Source: Phaeobacter sp. A36a-5a (GTDB lineage Bacteria > Pseudomonadota > Alphaproteobacteria > Rhodobacterales > Rhodobacteraceae). Taken from it: a DNA stretch of 64,000 bases. The notes beneath the pieces are model-generated. The model saw only the letters and a program-made list of their open reading frames with translations. It did no database searches and was not told where the DNA came from. The position numbers and the translations under genes were made by a program. Of this stretch, positions 27,828 to 34,913 are shown in pieces. Location: positions 62,001 to 126,000 of the forward strand of contig NZ_JBBLYU010000004.1 in assembly GCF_037911135.1 (NCBI RefSeq), given 5' to 3'. How positions within the stretch are numbered: the stretch's first letter is position 1; each line of letters starts with the position of its first letter.

Positions 27828-28346
27828 GTGCCGACTAAAGTCACATTCATTCTGGGCGGTGCGGCATCGGGCAAATCGGCCTATGCCGAGGAAATCTGCC
27901 TAAACTCAGGGAAAGACAGGGTTTATCTGGCCACTTCACAAGTGTTTGACGAGGAGATGCGGGCCAAGGTGGACCGCCATCTGCATCAGCGCGGCGCCGG
28001 CTGGACCACCCATGAGGCGCCACGGGACCTCGCGCCGGTGCTCGACTCGCTGCGCGCCGACCAGATCTGCCTGCTGGACTGCGCCACCATGTGGCTCAGC
28101 AATCAGATGCTGGCGGAGGCGGATCTGATTGCTGAGCAGGCAGCGCTGATGGCCGCCTTGCAGCGCTGCGCCGCCGAGGTGGTGGTGGTGTCAAACGAGG
28201 TGGGCCATGGCATCGTCCCCGACAATGCGCTGGCCCGGCAGTTCCGCGAGGCGCAGGGCCGGCTAAATATCGCATTGGCCGGGGTGGCCGACCGGGCTGT
28301 GCTGGTCACCGCCGGGCTGCCGCAGGTGCTGAAAGGAACGCTATGA
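27828..28346 (+). CDS. cobU: Adenosylcobinamide kinase / adenosylcobinamide-phosphate guanylyltransferase
   Basis: CobU (CobP) phosphorylates adenosylcobinamide and transfers GMP to it during nucleotide-loop assembly of cobalamin. The 172-residue form starts at GTG 27828, just before the P-loop LGGAASGKSAYAE; AGGGTA upstream is the ribosome site, and starting at the longer ATG 27750 would add a poor N-terminal tail. The conserved VVVSNEVGHGIVPDNALARQF and GLPQVLKG segments are present. The four-base overlap with the following phosphatase gene indicates a two-gene cobalamin unit. No cobalamin riboswitch is visible upstream of it. Confidence 0.94.
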   Translation: MPTKVTFILGGAASGKSAYAEEICLNSGKDRVYLATSQVFDEEMRAKVDRHLHQRGAGWTTHEAPRDLAPVLDSLRADQICLLDCATMWLSNQMLAEADLIAEQAALMAALQRCAAEVVVVSNEVGHGIVPDNALARQFREAQGRLNIALAGVADRAVLVTAGLPQVLKGTL

Positions 28347-28948
28347 GCAACGATGCGATCACGAGACTGTTTCTGGTCCGTCACGGCCCGACCCATGCCA
28401 AATCCATGGTTGGCTGGTCCGATCTGCCCGCCGATCTGTCCGATACCGCCGCGCTGGACCGGCTGCACGGGTACCTGCCCCCCGAGGCGCTGGTGGTGTC
28501 CTCCGACCTCAGCCGGGCGCGCGATACGGCGACGGCCATCGGGCGCAACCGGCAGCGGCTGGCGGACCAGTCGGCGCTGCGCGAAATCCATTTCGGCGCC
28601 TGGGAGCTGCGCAGCTGGCGCGAGATTGATGCCGAAGACCCCGAGCGTATCCGCGCCTATTGGGAAACCCCCGGCGATGTGACCCCGCCCGGCGGCGAGA
28701 GCTGGAATCAGGTCTGCGCGCGGGTAAACGCAGCCATCGATGGTCTGATCGAGGCGCATCGCGGCCGGGATCTGGTGGTGGTTGGCCATTTCGGCCAGAT
28801 CCTGACGCAGATCCAGCGCGCCGAGCAGCTGACCGCCGAGGAGGCCTTTTCGCATCGGATCGACAACCTGTCGGTCACCGAGATCACCCATCAGGGCAGC
28901 AGCCGGGATCGCGGCTGGGGGCGTGGTAGAATAAATCACATTCCGTGA
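28343..28948 (+). CDS. Histidine phosphatase family protein, probable alpha-ribazole phosphatase
   Basis: A 201-residue branch-1 histidine phosphatase: LFLVRHGPTHAKSM holds the catalytic RHG, the acid Glu is in LREIHFGAWE, and the second catalytic His is in VVVGHFGQI. Its coupling to cobU (ATGA overlap at 28343) points to CobC-type alpha-ribazole-5'-phosphate phosphatase in the nucleotide-loop pathway. By sequence alone it could be any small-molecule phosphatase of this superfamily; the context raises confidence in the cobalamin role. Confidence 0.85.
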   Translation: MSNDAITRLFLVRHGPTHAKSMVGWSDLPADLSDTAALDRLHGYLPPEALVVSSDLSRARDTATAIGRNRQRLADQSALREIHFGAWELRSWREIDAEDPERIRAYWETPGDVTPPGGESWNQVCARVNAAIDGLIEAHRGRDLVVVGHFGQILTQIQRAEQLTAEEAFSHRIDNLSVTEITHQGSSRDRGWGRGRINHIP

Positions 28949-29006
28949 TGGGTTAGCGCACAAATATTCCGTTTGAGAATGACTTGAGGCGCGCTAACCT
29001 CGCGAC

Positions 29007-29690
29007 ATGACATATCAACTCTATATCGGTGATCGCAAGTATTCCAGCTGGTCGTTGCGCGGCTGGCTGATGCTGGAAAAATTCAACCTGCCTCATGAGG
29101 TCTCGCTGGTCGAGATGTTCTCGGGCACCATGGCGGAGAAGATGGCGGCACTGGCCCCGGCACGGCTGCTGCCGACGCTGCAATTGCCGGATGGCACGGT
29201 GATTGGTGAAACCGTCGCCATCGCCGAAACGCTGGCGGAACGGCACCCGGAGGCTGGCATGTGGCCGCAGGATCCGCGCCAGCGGGCAACGGCACGCTGG
29301 CTGGTGGCCGAGATGGCCTCAGGCTTTGGTGCGCTGCGCAGCGCCTGCCCGATGCAATTGGCACATATCTATCAGGGGTTTGAACCCTCTGACGCAGTGC
29401 TGGCAGATCTCAAGCGGATTGAAACACTGTTCGCCCATGCAAGCGATGTGTCCGGCAGCAAGGATGGCTGGCTGTTTGGCAGCTATTCCATCGCGGATGC
29501 GTTCTATGCGCCGGTGGCGGCTCGCATCGTCGGCTTTGATCTGCCTGTTTCGGACGAGATGCGTGCCTATTGCCGCGTCACCCTGTCCGACCCGGTGCTG
29601 CGCCGCTGGCAGGACCGCATTGACGAGGTGAGCTATGCAACCGATCCCTACCCGATTGATCTGCCGCGCAAACCTTGGCAGCTGAGCTGA
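29007..29690 (+). CDS. Glutathione S-transferase family protein
   Basis: A 227-residue cytosolic GST-fold protein. The N-terminal thioredoxin-like domain begins YQLYIGDRKYSSWSLRGWLML, with a candidate catalytic Ser in the SSWS turn, and the glutathione-binding IGETVAIAETLAER motif follows; the C-terminal helical domain ends near YPIDLPRKPW. It resembles the zeta/YfcF-like bacterial GSTs that start with S-x-W-S. Substrate is unknown. It is a monocistronic gene between the cobalamin pair and the ComM-like gene. Confidence 0.88.
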   Translation: MTYQLYIGDRKYSSWSLRGWLMLEKFNLPHEVSLVEMFSGTMAEKMAALAPARLLPTLQLPDGTVIGETVAIAETLAERHPEAGMWPQDPRQRATARWLVAEMASGFGALRSACPMQLAHIYQGFEPSDAVLADLKRIETLFAHASDVSGSKDGWLFGSYSIADAFYAPVAARIVGFDLPVSDEMRAYCRVTLSDPVLRRWQDRIDEVSYATDPYPIDLPRKPWQLS

Positions 29691-29834
29691 CCTCACTGTC
29701 CCCGGCATCGCCCCGGCGTCCCCCGGCATCAGGGTGAATAAAACGTAAAACCGCAGCGGCATCGCCGGTGCGTTAACGACTCCGAAACCACGTTGGCCAA
29801 GCATCTCTCCCTACCCACAGCGGAAAGGGGAGAG

Positions 29835-31337
29835 ATGATTTCGCGCGCCTATACCGTTGCGTTTCAAGGCGTCGAGGCCCGCCCGGTCGAGGTGCAATGT
29901 GCGGTCGCACCCGGCTTGCCTGCCTTCTCCATCGTCGGTCTGCCGGATAAGGCGGTCAGCGAGGCCCGCGAGCGGGTCCGATCGGCGCTGGCGACGATGT
30001 CGATTGCCCTGCCCTCGCGCCGGATCACCGTAAACCTGTCGCCTGCCGATCTGCCCAAGGAGGGCAGCCATTTTGATCTGCCGATCGCGCTGGCGCTACT
30101 GGCGGCGATTGGGATCATCCCGCCCGAGGCGGCCTCTGAGACCATTGCCCTGGGCGAGCTGTCGCTGGATGGCAATCTGGTGCCGGTGGTGGGTGCCCTG
30201 CCTGCCGCCATGGCCGCCGCGAGCGAAGGACGGCGGCTGCTCTGCCCGAAGGCCTCGGGTGCGGAGGCGGCCTGGGTCAGCGATGCGACGGTGATCGCGG
30301 CGGGCGGTCTGGCGGATGTGGTGGCGCATTTCACCGGGCAGATGGTGATCCCCCCCGCCGCCCCCGGCGAGGTGATTGATCCCCCTGCGGGGAAGGATCT
30401 GCGCGATGTGAAGGGGCAGGAACGGGCCAAGCGCGCGCTGGAGATTGCCGCGGCCGGTCGGCATCATCTCTATATGGTCGGCGCGCCGGGATCGGGGAAA
30501 TCCATGCTGGCGGCACGGCTGCCCTCGATCCTGCCGCCGCTAAGCGCGGCCGAAGCACTGGAGACCTCAATGATCCAGTCGCTTTGCGGGTTGATCGACG
30601 AAGGCGGCATTCGGCGCAGCCGCCCCTACCGCGAGCCGCATCACACCGCCTCGATGGCGGCCATTGTCGGGGGCGGGCGCAGGGCGCAGCCGGGCGAGAT
30701 CAGCCTGGCGCATAATGGTGTGCTGTTTCTTGATGAGCTGCCGGAATTCAGCCGGGCAGTGCTGGAGACGCTGCGCCAGCCGTTGGAAACCGGCCATGTG
30801 AATGTGGCACGTGCAAATGCCCATGTCAGCTACCCGAGTCGGTTCATGCTGGTGGCGGCGGCCAACCCCTGCAAATGTGGCGCGCTCAGCGATGCCAATC
30901 GCGCCTGTGCAAGGGCGCCGCAGTGTTCGGCGGATTATCTCGGCCGTATCTCCGGGCCGCTGATGGACCGGTTCGATCTGCGGGTGGATGTGCCGCCGGT
31001 CGGCTTTGCCGATCTGGACCTGCCGGGTGATGGCGAAACCTCGGCGGAGGTGGCCATGCGAGTTGCCATCGCGCGGGAGGTCCAGGCCAGCCGCTACCGC
31101 CAACATCCCCAGCTGCGGCAGAATGCCGATGCCGAGGGCCAGCTGCTGGAGGAGGTGGCGACGCCCGACAGCGAAGGCCGGGCCCTGCTGTTGCAGGCGG
31201 CGGACCGGTTCGGGCTGACCGCGCGTGGCTATCACCGGGTGCTGCGCATCGCCCGCACCATCGCCGATCTGCATGGGGCGCCGGATGTCCGCCGCCCCCA
31301 TATCGCCGAAGCGATCAGTTTTCGGATTGCCGCCTGA
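29835..31337 (+). CDS. YifB/ComM family Mg-chelatase-like AAA+ ATPase
   Basis: A 500-residue protein with the N-terminal Lon-like ChlI domain (RAYTVAFQGVEARPVEVQ, GLPAFSIVGLPDKAVSEARERV), the AAA+ core with Walker A GAPGSGKSM (about residue 225) and Walker B VLFLDELPEF, and the C-terminal Mg-chelatase subdomain. ComM homologues are hexameric helicases that promote branch migration during natural transformation. ATG 29835 is preceded by an excellent GGGGAGAG site; an upstream TTG is less likely. It converges with gshB. Confidence 0.93.
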   Translation: MISRAYTVAFQGVEARPVEVQCAVAPGLPAFSIVGLPDKAVSEARERVRSALATMSIALPSRRITVNLSPADLPKEGSHFDLPIALALLAAIGIIPPEAASETIALGELSLDGNLVPVVGALPAAMAAASEGRRLLCPKASGAEAAWVSDATVIAAGGLADVVAHFTGQMVIPPAAPGEVIDPPAGKDLRDVKGQERAKRALEIAAAGRHHLYMVGAPGSGKSMLAARLPSILPPLSAAEALETSMIQSLCGLIDEGGIRRSRPYREPHHTASMAAIVGGGRRAQPGEISLAHNGVLFLDELPEFSRAVLETLRQPLETGHVNVARANAHVSYPSRFMLVAAANPCKCGALSDANRACARAPQCSADYLGRISGPLMDRFDLRVDVPPVGFADLDLPGDGETSAEVAMRVAIAREVQASRYRQHPQLRQNADAEGQLLEEVATPDSEGRALLLQAADRFGLTARGYHRVLRIARTIADLHGAPDVRRPHIAEAISFRIAA

Positions 31338-31358
31338 GGCGTGTTCTCACGCGAGAGC

Positions 31359-32291
31359 TCAGAGCTTGGCTTCGATCGCCTGCCAGATCTTCTCGGCGAT
31401 ATTGACGCCGTCGAAGCGTTCCAGCTCCTGAATGCCGGTCGGCGAGGTCACGTTGATCTCGGTCAGGTAGTCGCCGATCACGTCGATACCGACAAAGACC
31501 TGCCCTTTTTCGCGCAGCAATGGCCCGATGGCGGCGCAGATTTCGCGGTCGCGGTCGGTCAGGCCGATTTTCTCCGGCCGGCCGCCGACATGCATGTTGG
31601 AACGGGTTTCCCCCGCCGCAGGCACCCGGTTGATTGCGCCGACGGCTTCGCCATCGACCAGGATCACCCGTTTGTCGCCATTGCTCACATCCGGCAGGAA
31701 TTTCTGTACGATCAGCGGCTCTCGGCTGAAGCCGGTGAACAGCTCATGCAGCGAGGTCAGGTTGCGGTCATCGCGGTCCAGCCGGAACACGCCGGCACCG
31801 CCGTTGCCGTAGAGCGGCTTCAGAATGATATCGCCATGTTTTTCCTTGAACGCCTTGATCGTCTCAAGATCGCGGGCAATGGCGGTGGGCGGCGTCAGCT
31901 CCGGGAAATCCAGAACCAGCAGTTTCTCCGGGTAGTTACGCACCCAGAAGGGATCATTGACCACCAGCGTCTGACCCTTCAGCCGGTCCAACAGATGGGT
32001 CGAGGTGATATAGTGCATGTCAAAGGGCGGATCCTGCCGCAGCCAGACCACGTCGAAGTCGCTCAGGTCGACTTCGCGACGCGGACCCAGCTCCGCCGGG
32101 TGTCCGGCCACGCGCTGAACGGTCATATCATGGCCGCGCGCGGTGATGCGACCCTCCTGATAGGCCAGCTGGTCGGGGCCATAGAAAAACAGGCTATGCC
32201 CGCGCGCCTGCGCTTCCTCAGCTAGGCGAAAACTGCTGTCGGCATTGATATCAACGTCGGTGATCGGGTCCATTTGAAAGGCGATTTTCAT
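31359..32291 (-). CDS. gshB: Glutathione synthetase
   Basis: GshB joins gamma-glutamylcysteine and glycine with ATP to make glutathione. The 310-residue protein starts MKIAFQMDPITDVDINADSS, the family opening, and has the ATP-grasp elements ILKPLYGNGGAGVFR, REPLIVQKFLPDV, GDKRVILVDGE and EINVTSPTGIQELE. Length is standard. A 14-bp tandem duplication (32306-32333) lies directly upstream of its GAGGGA ribosome site. It is the last gene of the minus-strand run rsmI-yraN-gshB. Confidence 0.97.
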   Translation of the reverse strand: MKIAFQMDPITDVDINADSSFRLAEEAQARGHSLFFYGPDQLAYQEGRITARGHDMTVQRVAGHPAELGPRREVDLSDFDVVWLRQDPPFDMHYITSTHLLDRLKGQTLVVNDPFWVRNYPEKLLVLDFPELTPPTAIARDLETIKAFKEKHGDIILKPLYGNGGAGVFRLDRDDRNLTSLHELFTGFSREPLIVQKFLPDVSNGDKRVILVDGEAVGAINRVPAAGETRSNMHVGGRPEKIGLTDRDREICAAIGPLLREKGQVFVGIDVIGDYLTEINVTSPTGIQELERFDGVNIAEKIWQAIEAKL

Positions 32292-32305
32292 AATGTCAGT
32301 CCCTC

Positions 32306-32333
32306 ATGACATGGGCAAAATGACATGGGCAAA
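32306..32333. repeat. Perfect 14-bp tandem duplication upstream of gshB
   Basis: ATGACATGGGCAAA occurs twice in immediate succession (32306-32319, 32320-32333), ending 15 bases before the gshB start. Perfect identity suggests recent slippage. It could alter the gshB leader or promoter spacing. Confidence 0.9.
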
Positions 32334-32388
32334 CCGCCCACGCCGAATACATGACCCAGCTTGGCGACAGGTTCAATGGCAGAGACGC

Positions 32389-32793
32389 TCAACCCTGACC
32401 ATAGGCGTTTTCCATTACCTCAACCCTGCCGGTGCCATCGACCACCGCCACATCCAGCCGCGACTCGGTCAGCTGCCCGGCAGGTTCGCCGGCCAGAAAC
32501 CCGGCGGCGCTGGTCATCATGCGCTGCATCTGGGTGCTGTTGATGCGGGCGATCGCCTCATCGCGGCTGACGCTGTGCTTGACCTCGACAAAGACCACCA
32601 TCGCCCCAAGCCGCAGGATCAGGTCGATTTCGGCGCCACCGCCGCGCCAGCGGCGCGCCGCGACTGTGTATCCCCCGCGTTCATAAAACCGGGCGACCAG
32701 CTCTTCCGCGGCGTATCCGGCGTGATGGGATCTAGATCCACGCAGCCCGCGCGCAGAGGGCCGTCCGGGCGGGGTATCTGCCCGCCCGGCCAT
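32389..32793 (-). CDS. YraN/UPF0102 family nuclease-fold protein
   Basis: A 134-residue YraN-family protein with the restriction-endonuclease-like core: GYAAEELVARFYERGGY, GGAEIDLILRLGAMVVFVEVKHS, where the Asp and the E-V-K triplet mark the PD-(D/E)xK fold. Biological function is unsettled in the family. Translation starts at 32793, two bases after the rsmI stop; rsmI and yraN are neighbours in many proteobacteria, often with lpoA, as here. The N-terminal ~22 residues are Arg/Gly/Pro-rich and not conserved, so a shorter start is conceivable. Confidence 0.9.
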   Translation of the reverse strand: MAGRADTPPGRPSARGLRGSRSHHAGYAAEELVARFYERGGYTVAARRWRGGGAEIDLILRLGAMVVFVEVKHSVSRDEAIARINSTQMQRMMTSAAGFLAGEPAGQLTESRLDVAVVDGTGRVEVMENAYGQG

Positions 32794-32795
32794 GC

Positions 32796-33656
32796 TCAGC
32801 CTGCGTCCTTGGCCATGTCGAGCGCCAATTGATAGATCTTGCGGCGCGGCAGATTGTGCATTTCGGCAACGATGGAGGCGGCGTCTTTCACGGAGTTGTC
32901 CTTTAGGGCGGCGCGCAGATCGCTGTCGAGATCGCCATCGCTGACACTGGCGCCGCGCGCACGGTCCACCAGAACCACAATTTCGCCTTTCACCGGGGAT
33001 TGTTCCAGCCCTTCGGCGAGGGTCAGCAGGGTATCGCGGCGCACCTCCTCGAATTTCTTGGTGATTTCACGGCAGAGCGCCGCCGGCCGATCGCCCAATA
33101 CGCCCGCCATGTCGCGCAGCGAGGCGGCAATCCGCTTGGGCGATTCGTAAAACACCAGCGTGCCGGGAACGGCGGCCAGCTCCTCCAGCCGTTTGCATCT
33201 TGCGCCACTGGCGTTGGGCAGAAAGCCTGCAAAGAAAAACGCATCCGTTGGCAGTCCGGCCAATGTCAGCGCCGCCAGCGCCGCAGAGGCGCCGGGCGCA
33301 ACCGTGACCAGATGCCCGGCCTCGGCGGCGGCGCGGCTGAGATCATAGCCCGGATCGGCAATAAGCGGCATACCCGCCTCGGAGGCATAGGCCACGGACT
33401 GCCCCGCCTCCAGCGCCGCCAGAAGCCGTCCTCGCGCGCCAGCGCCGCTGTGATCGTGATAGGCCACGATCTGCCGCCCATTGAGCGGAACACCGTGGAT
33501 TTCCATCAGTTTACGCAGAGAACGGGTGTCCTCGGCGGCGATCATGTCGGCGGAGGCCAGCACGTCAAGCGCCCGCAAAGTGATGTCGCGCGCGGTGCCG
33601 ATGGGCGTCGCGACGAAGTAGAGCCCGCATGGCAAATGGACGATCTTGTGATTCAC
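32796..33656 (-). CDS. rsmI: 16S rRNA (cytidine1402-2'-O)-methyltransferase
   Basis: RsmI 2'-O-methylates C1402 in the decoding centre of 16S rRNA. The 286-residue tetrapyrrole-methylase-fold protein shows GLYFVATPIGTARDITLRAL, AAEDTRSLRKLM, AGMPLIADPGYDL (most homologues have D-A-G-T-P) and VFYESPKRI. The C-terminal ~45 residues correspond to the RsmI HTH-like extension. It heads the rsmI-yraN-gshB unit and is divergent from the LpoA-like gene with an 84-base gap. Confidence 0.96.
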   Translation of the reverse strand: MNHKIVHLPCGLYFVATPIGTARDITLRALDVLASADMIAAEDTRSLRKLMEIHGVPLNGRQIVAYHDHSGAGARGRLLAALEAGQSVAYASEAGMPLIADPGYDLSRAAAEAGHLVTVAPGASAALAALTLAGLPTDAFFFAGFLPNASGARCKRLEELAAVPGTLVFYESPKRIAASLRDMAGVLGDRPAALCREITKKFEEVRRDTLLTLAEGLEQSPVKGEIVVLVDRARGASVSDGDLDSDLRAALKDNSVKDAASIVAEMHNLPRRKIYQLALDMAKDAG

Positions 33657-33740
33657 GCTGGACCCGCCTTGTTGGTCGTTTATGATCCCTCAGGTACCAA
33701 CACGGCGTACGCCGCCGGACAAGGGAGTTTCAAGTCCATT

Positions 33741-34913
33741 ATGTTTGCTGTTTTTCAACACGCCCGCAAGGCGGCACTGGCCGCTGCAACCGTTGTTTCG
33801 ACGCTGGCACTGGCCGCCTGTGACACCTTGCCGACTGGCAGCGGGCCGTCGATCAACACGACCAAACCCGTTCCGGTCGCCCTGTTGGTTCCGCGTGGCT
33901 CGGCGCAGCCCGGTGACGCGCTGCTGGCCAAGAGCCTTGAAAACGCTGCCCGCATGGCGATTGCCGATCTCAACGGGGCGCAGATCGACCTGCGGATCTA
34001 TGACACCGCCGGCGTGCCGCAGCAGGCCGCAACCGCAGCAACCACCGCGATCAACGATGGCGCGCGGATCATCCTGGGGCCAGTCTATGCCGAGGCCGCA
34101 AATGCCGCAGGTCTGGTCGCCGCACAACGCAACGTCAATGTGCTGGCGTTTTCCAACAACACCGCCATTGCCGGCGGCAATGTCTTCATCCTCGGGCCGA
34201 CCTTTGACAATACCGCGCGACGCCTGACCAGCTATGCCAGCCGTCAGGGCAAGGGCAATATGGTGATCGTCAGCGGCAGTGACCCCGCAGGTCAGGCCGG
34301 CCGCGTGGCAATCGAACGTGCCGCCGCCGGGACCGGGGCAAATATCAACGGCTCCGTCAGCTATGAACTGTCGCAGCAGGGCGTGATCAACGCGATCCCG
34401 ACGATCCGGTCAACCGTTGCCAGCAGCGGCGCGCAGTCGGTGTTCCTGACGGCAAATACCGCAGGCGCCCTGCCCCTGCTGACGCAGCTGATGCCCGAAG
34501 CCGGTGTCGATCCTGCGGTGACGCAGTATATCGGCCTCACCCGCTGGGATATTCCGGCGCAGACGCTGGCCCTGCCGGGTGTGCAGGGTGGCTGGTTCGC
34601 AATGCCCGACACCAACCGGTCGCAGCAGTTCCGCAGCCGCTATCAGGCCAGCTATGGCGCCGCGCCGCATCCGATCGGTGGTCTGGCCTATGATGGGATT
34701 GCCGCAATCGGTGCGCTGGTGAGTGCCGGCAAATCCGACGCGCTGACCGGCGCGGCACTGACCCGTGGCAATGGGTTCCAGGGCACCGGCGGCATCTTCC
34801 GCCTGCGCCCAGATGGCACCAATGAACGCGGCCTTGCGGTTGCGACAATCCAAGAACAGAAGGTTGTGGTTATTGACCCAGCTCCCAGCAGCTTCGCCGG
34901 TGCCGGATTCTGA
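33741..34913 (+). CDS. LpoA/LppC-like lipoprotein, putative penicillin-binding-protein activator
   Basis: A 390-residue lipoprotein: the signal peptide ends in the lipobox LAAC with lipidated Cys27. The rest resembles type-I periplasmic binding proteins (PVPVALLVPRGSAQPGD, ARIILGPVYAEAANAAG, NVNVLAFSNNTAI, GLAYDGIAAIGALV), the C-terminal half of LpoA, which activates PBP1A from the outer membrane in E. coli. It lacks the LpoA N-terminal TPR part, as is usual in alphaproteobacteria. The divergent rsmI-yraN neighbours recall the rsmI-lpoA-yraN order of E. coli, supporting the call. The ATG at 33741 follows AAGGGAG at long spacing. Confidence 0.85.
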   Translation: MFAVFQHARKAALAAATVVSTLALAACDTLPTGSGPSINTTKPVPVALLVPRGSAQPGDALLAKSLENAARMAIADLNGAQIDLRIYDTAGVPQQAATAATTAINDGARIILGPVYAEAANAAGLVAAQRNVNVLAFSNNTAIAGGNVFILGPTFDNTARRLTSYASRQGKGNMVIVSGSDPAGQAGRVAIERAAAGTGANINGSVSYELSQQGVINAIPTIRSTVASSGAQSVFLTANTAGALPLLTQLMPEAGVDPAVTQYIGLTRWDIPAQTLALPGVQGGWFAMPDTNRSQQFRSRYQASYGAAPHPIGGLAYDGIAAIGALVSAGKSDALTGAALTRGNGFQGTGGIFRLRPDGTNERGLAVATIQEQKVVVIDPAPSSFAGAGF

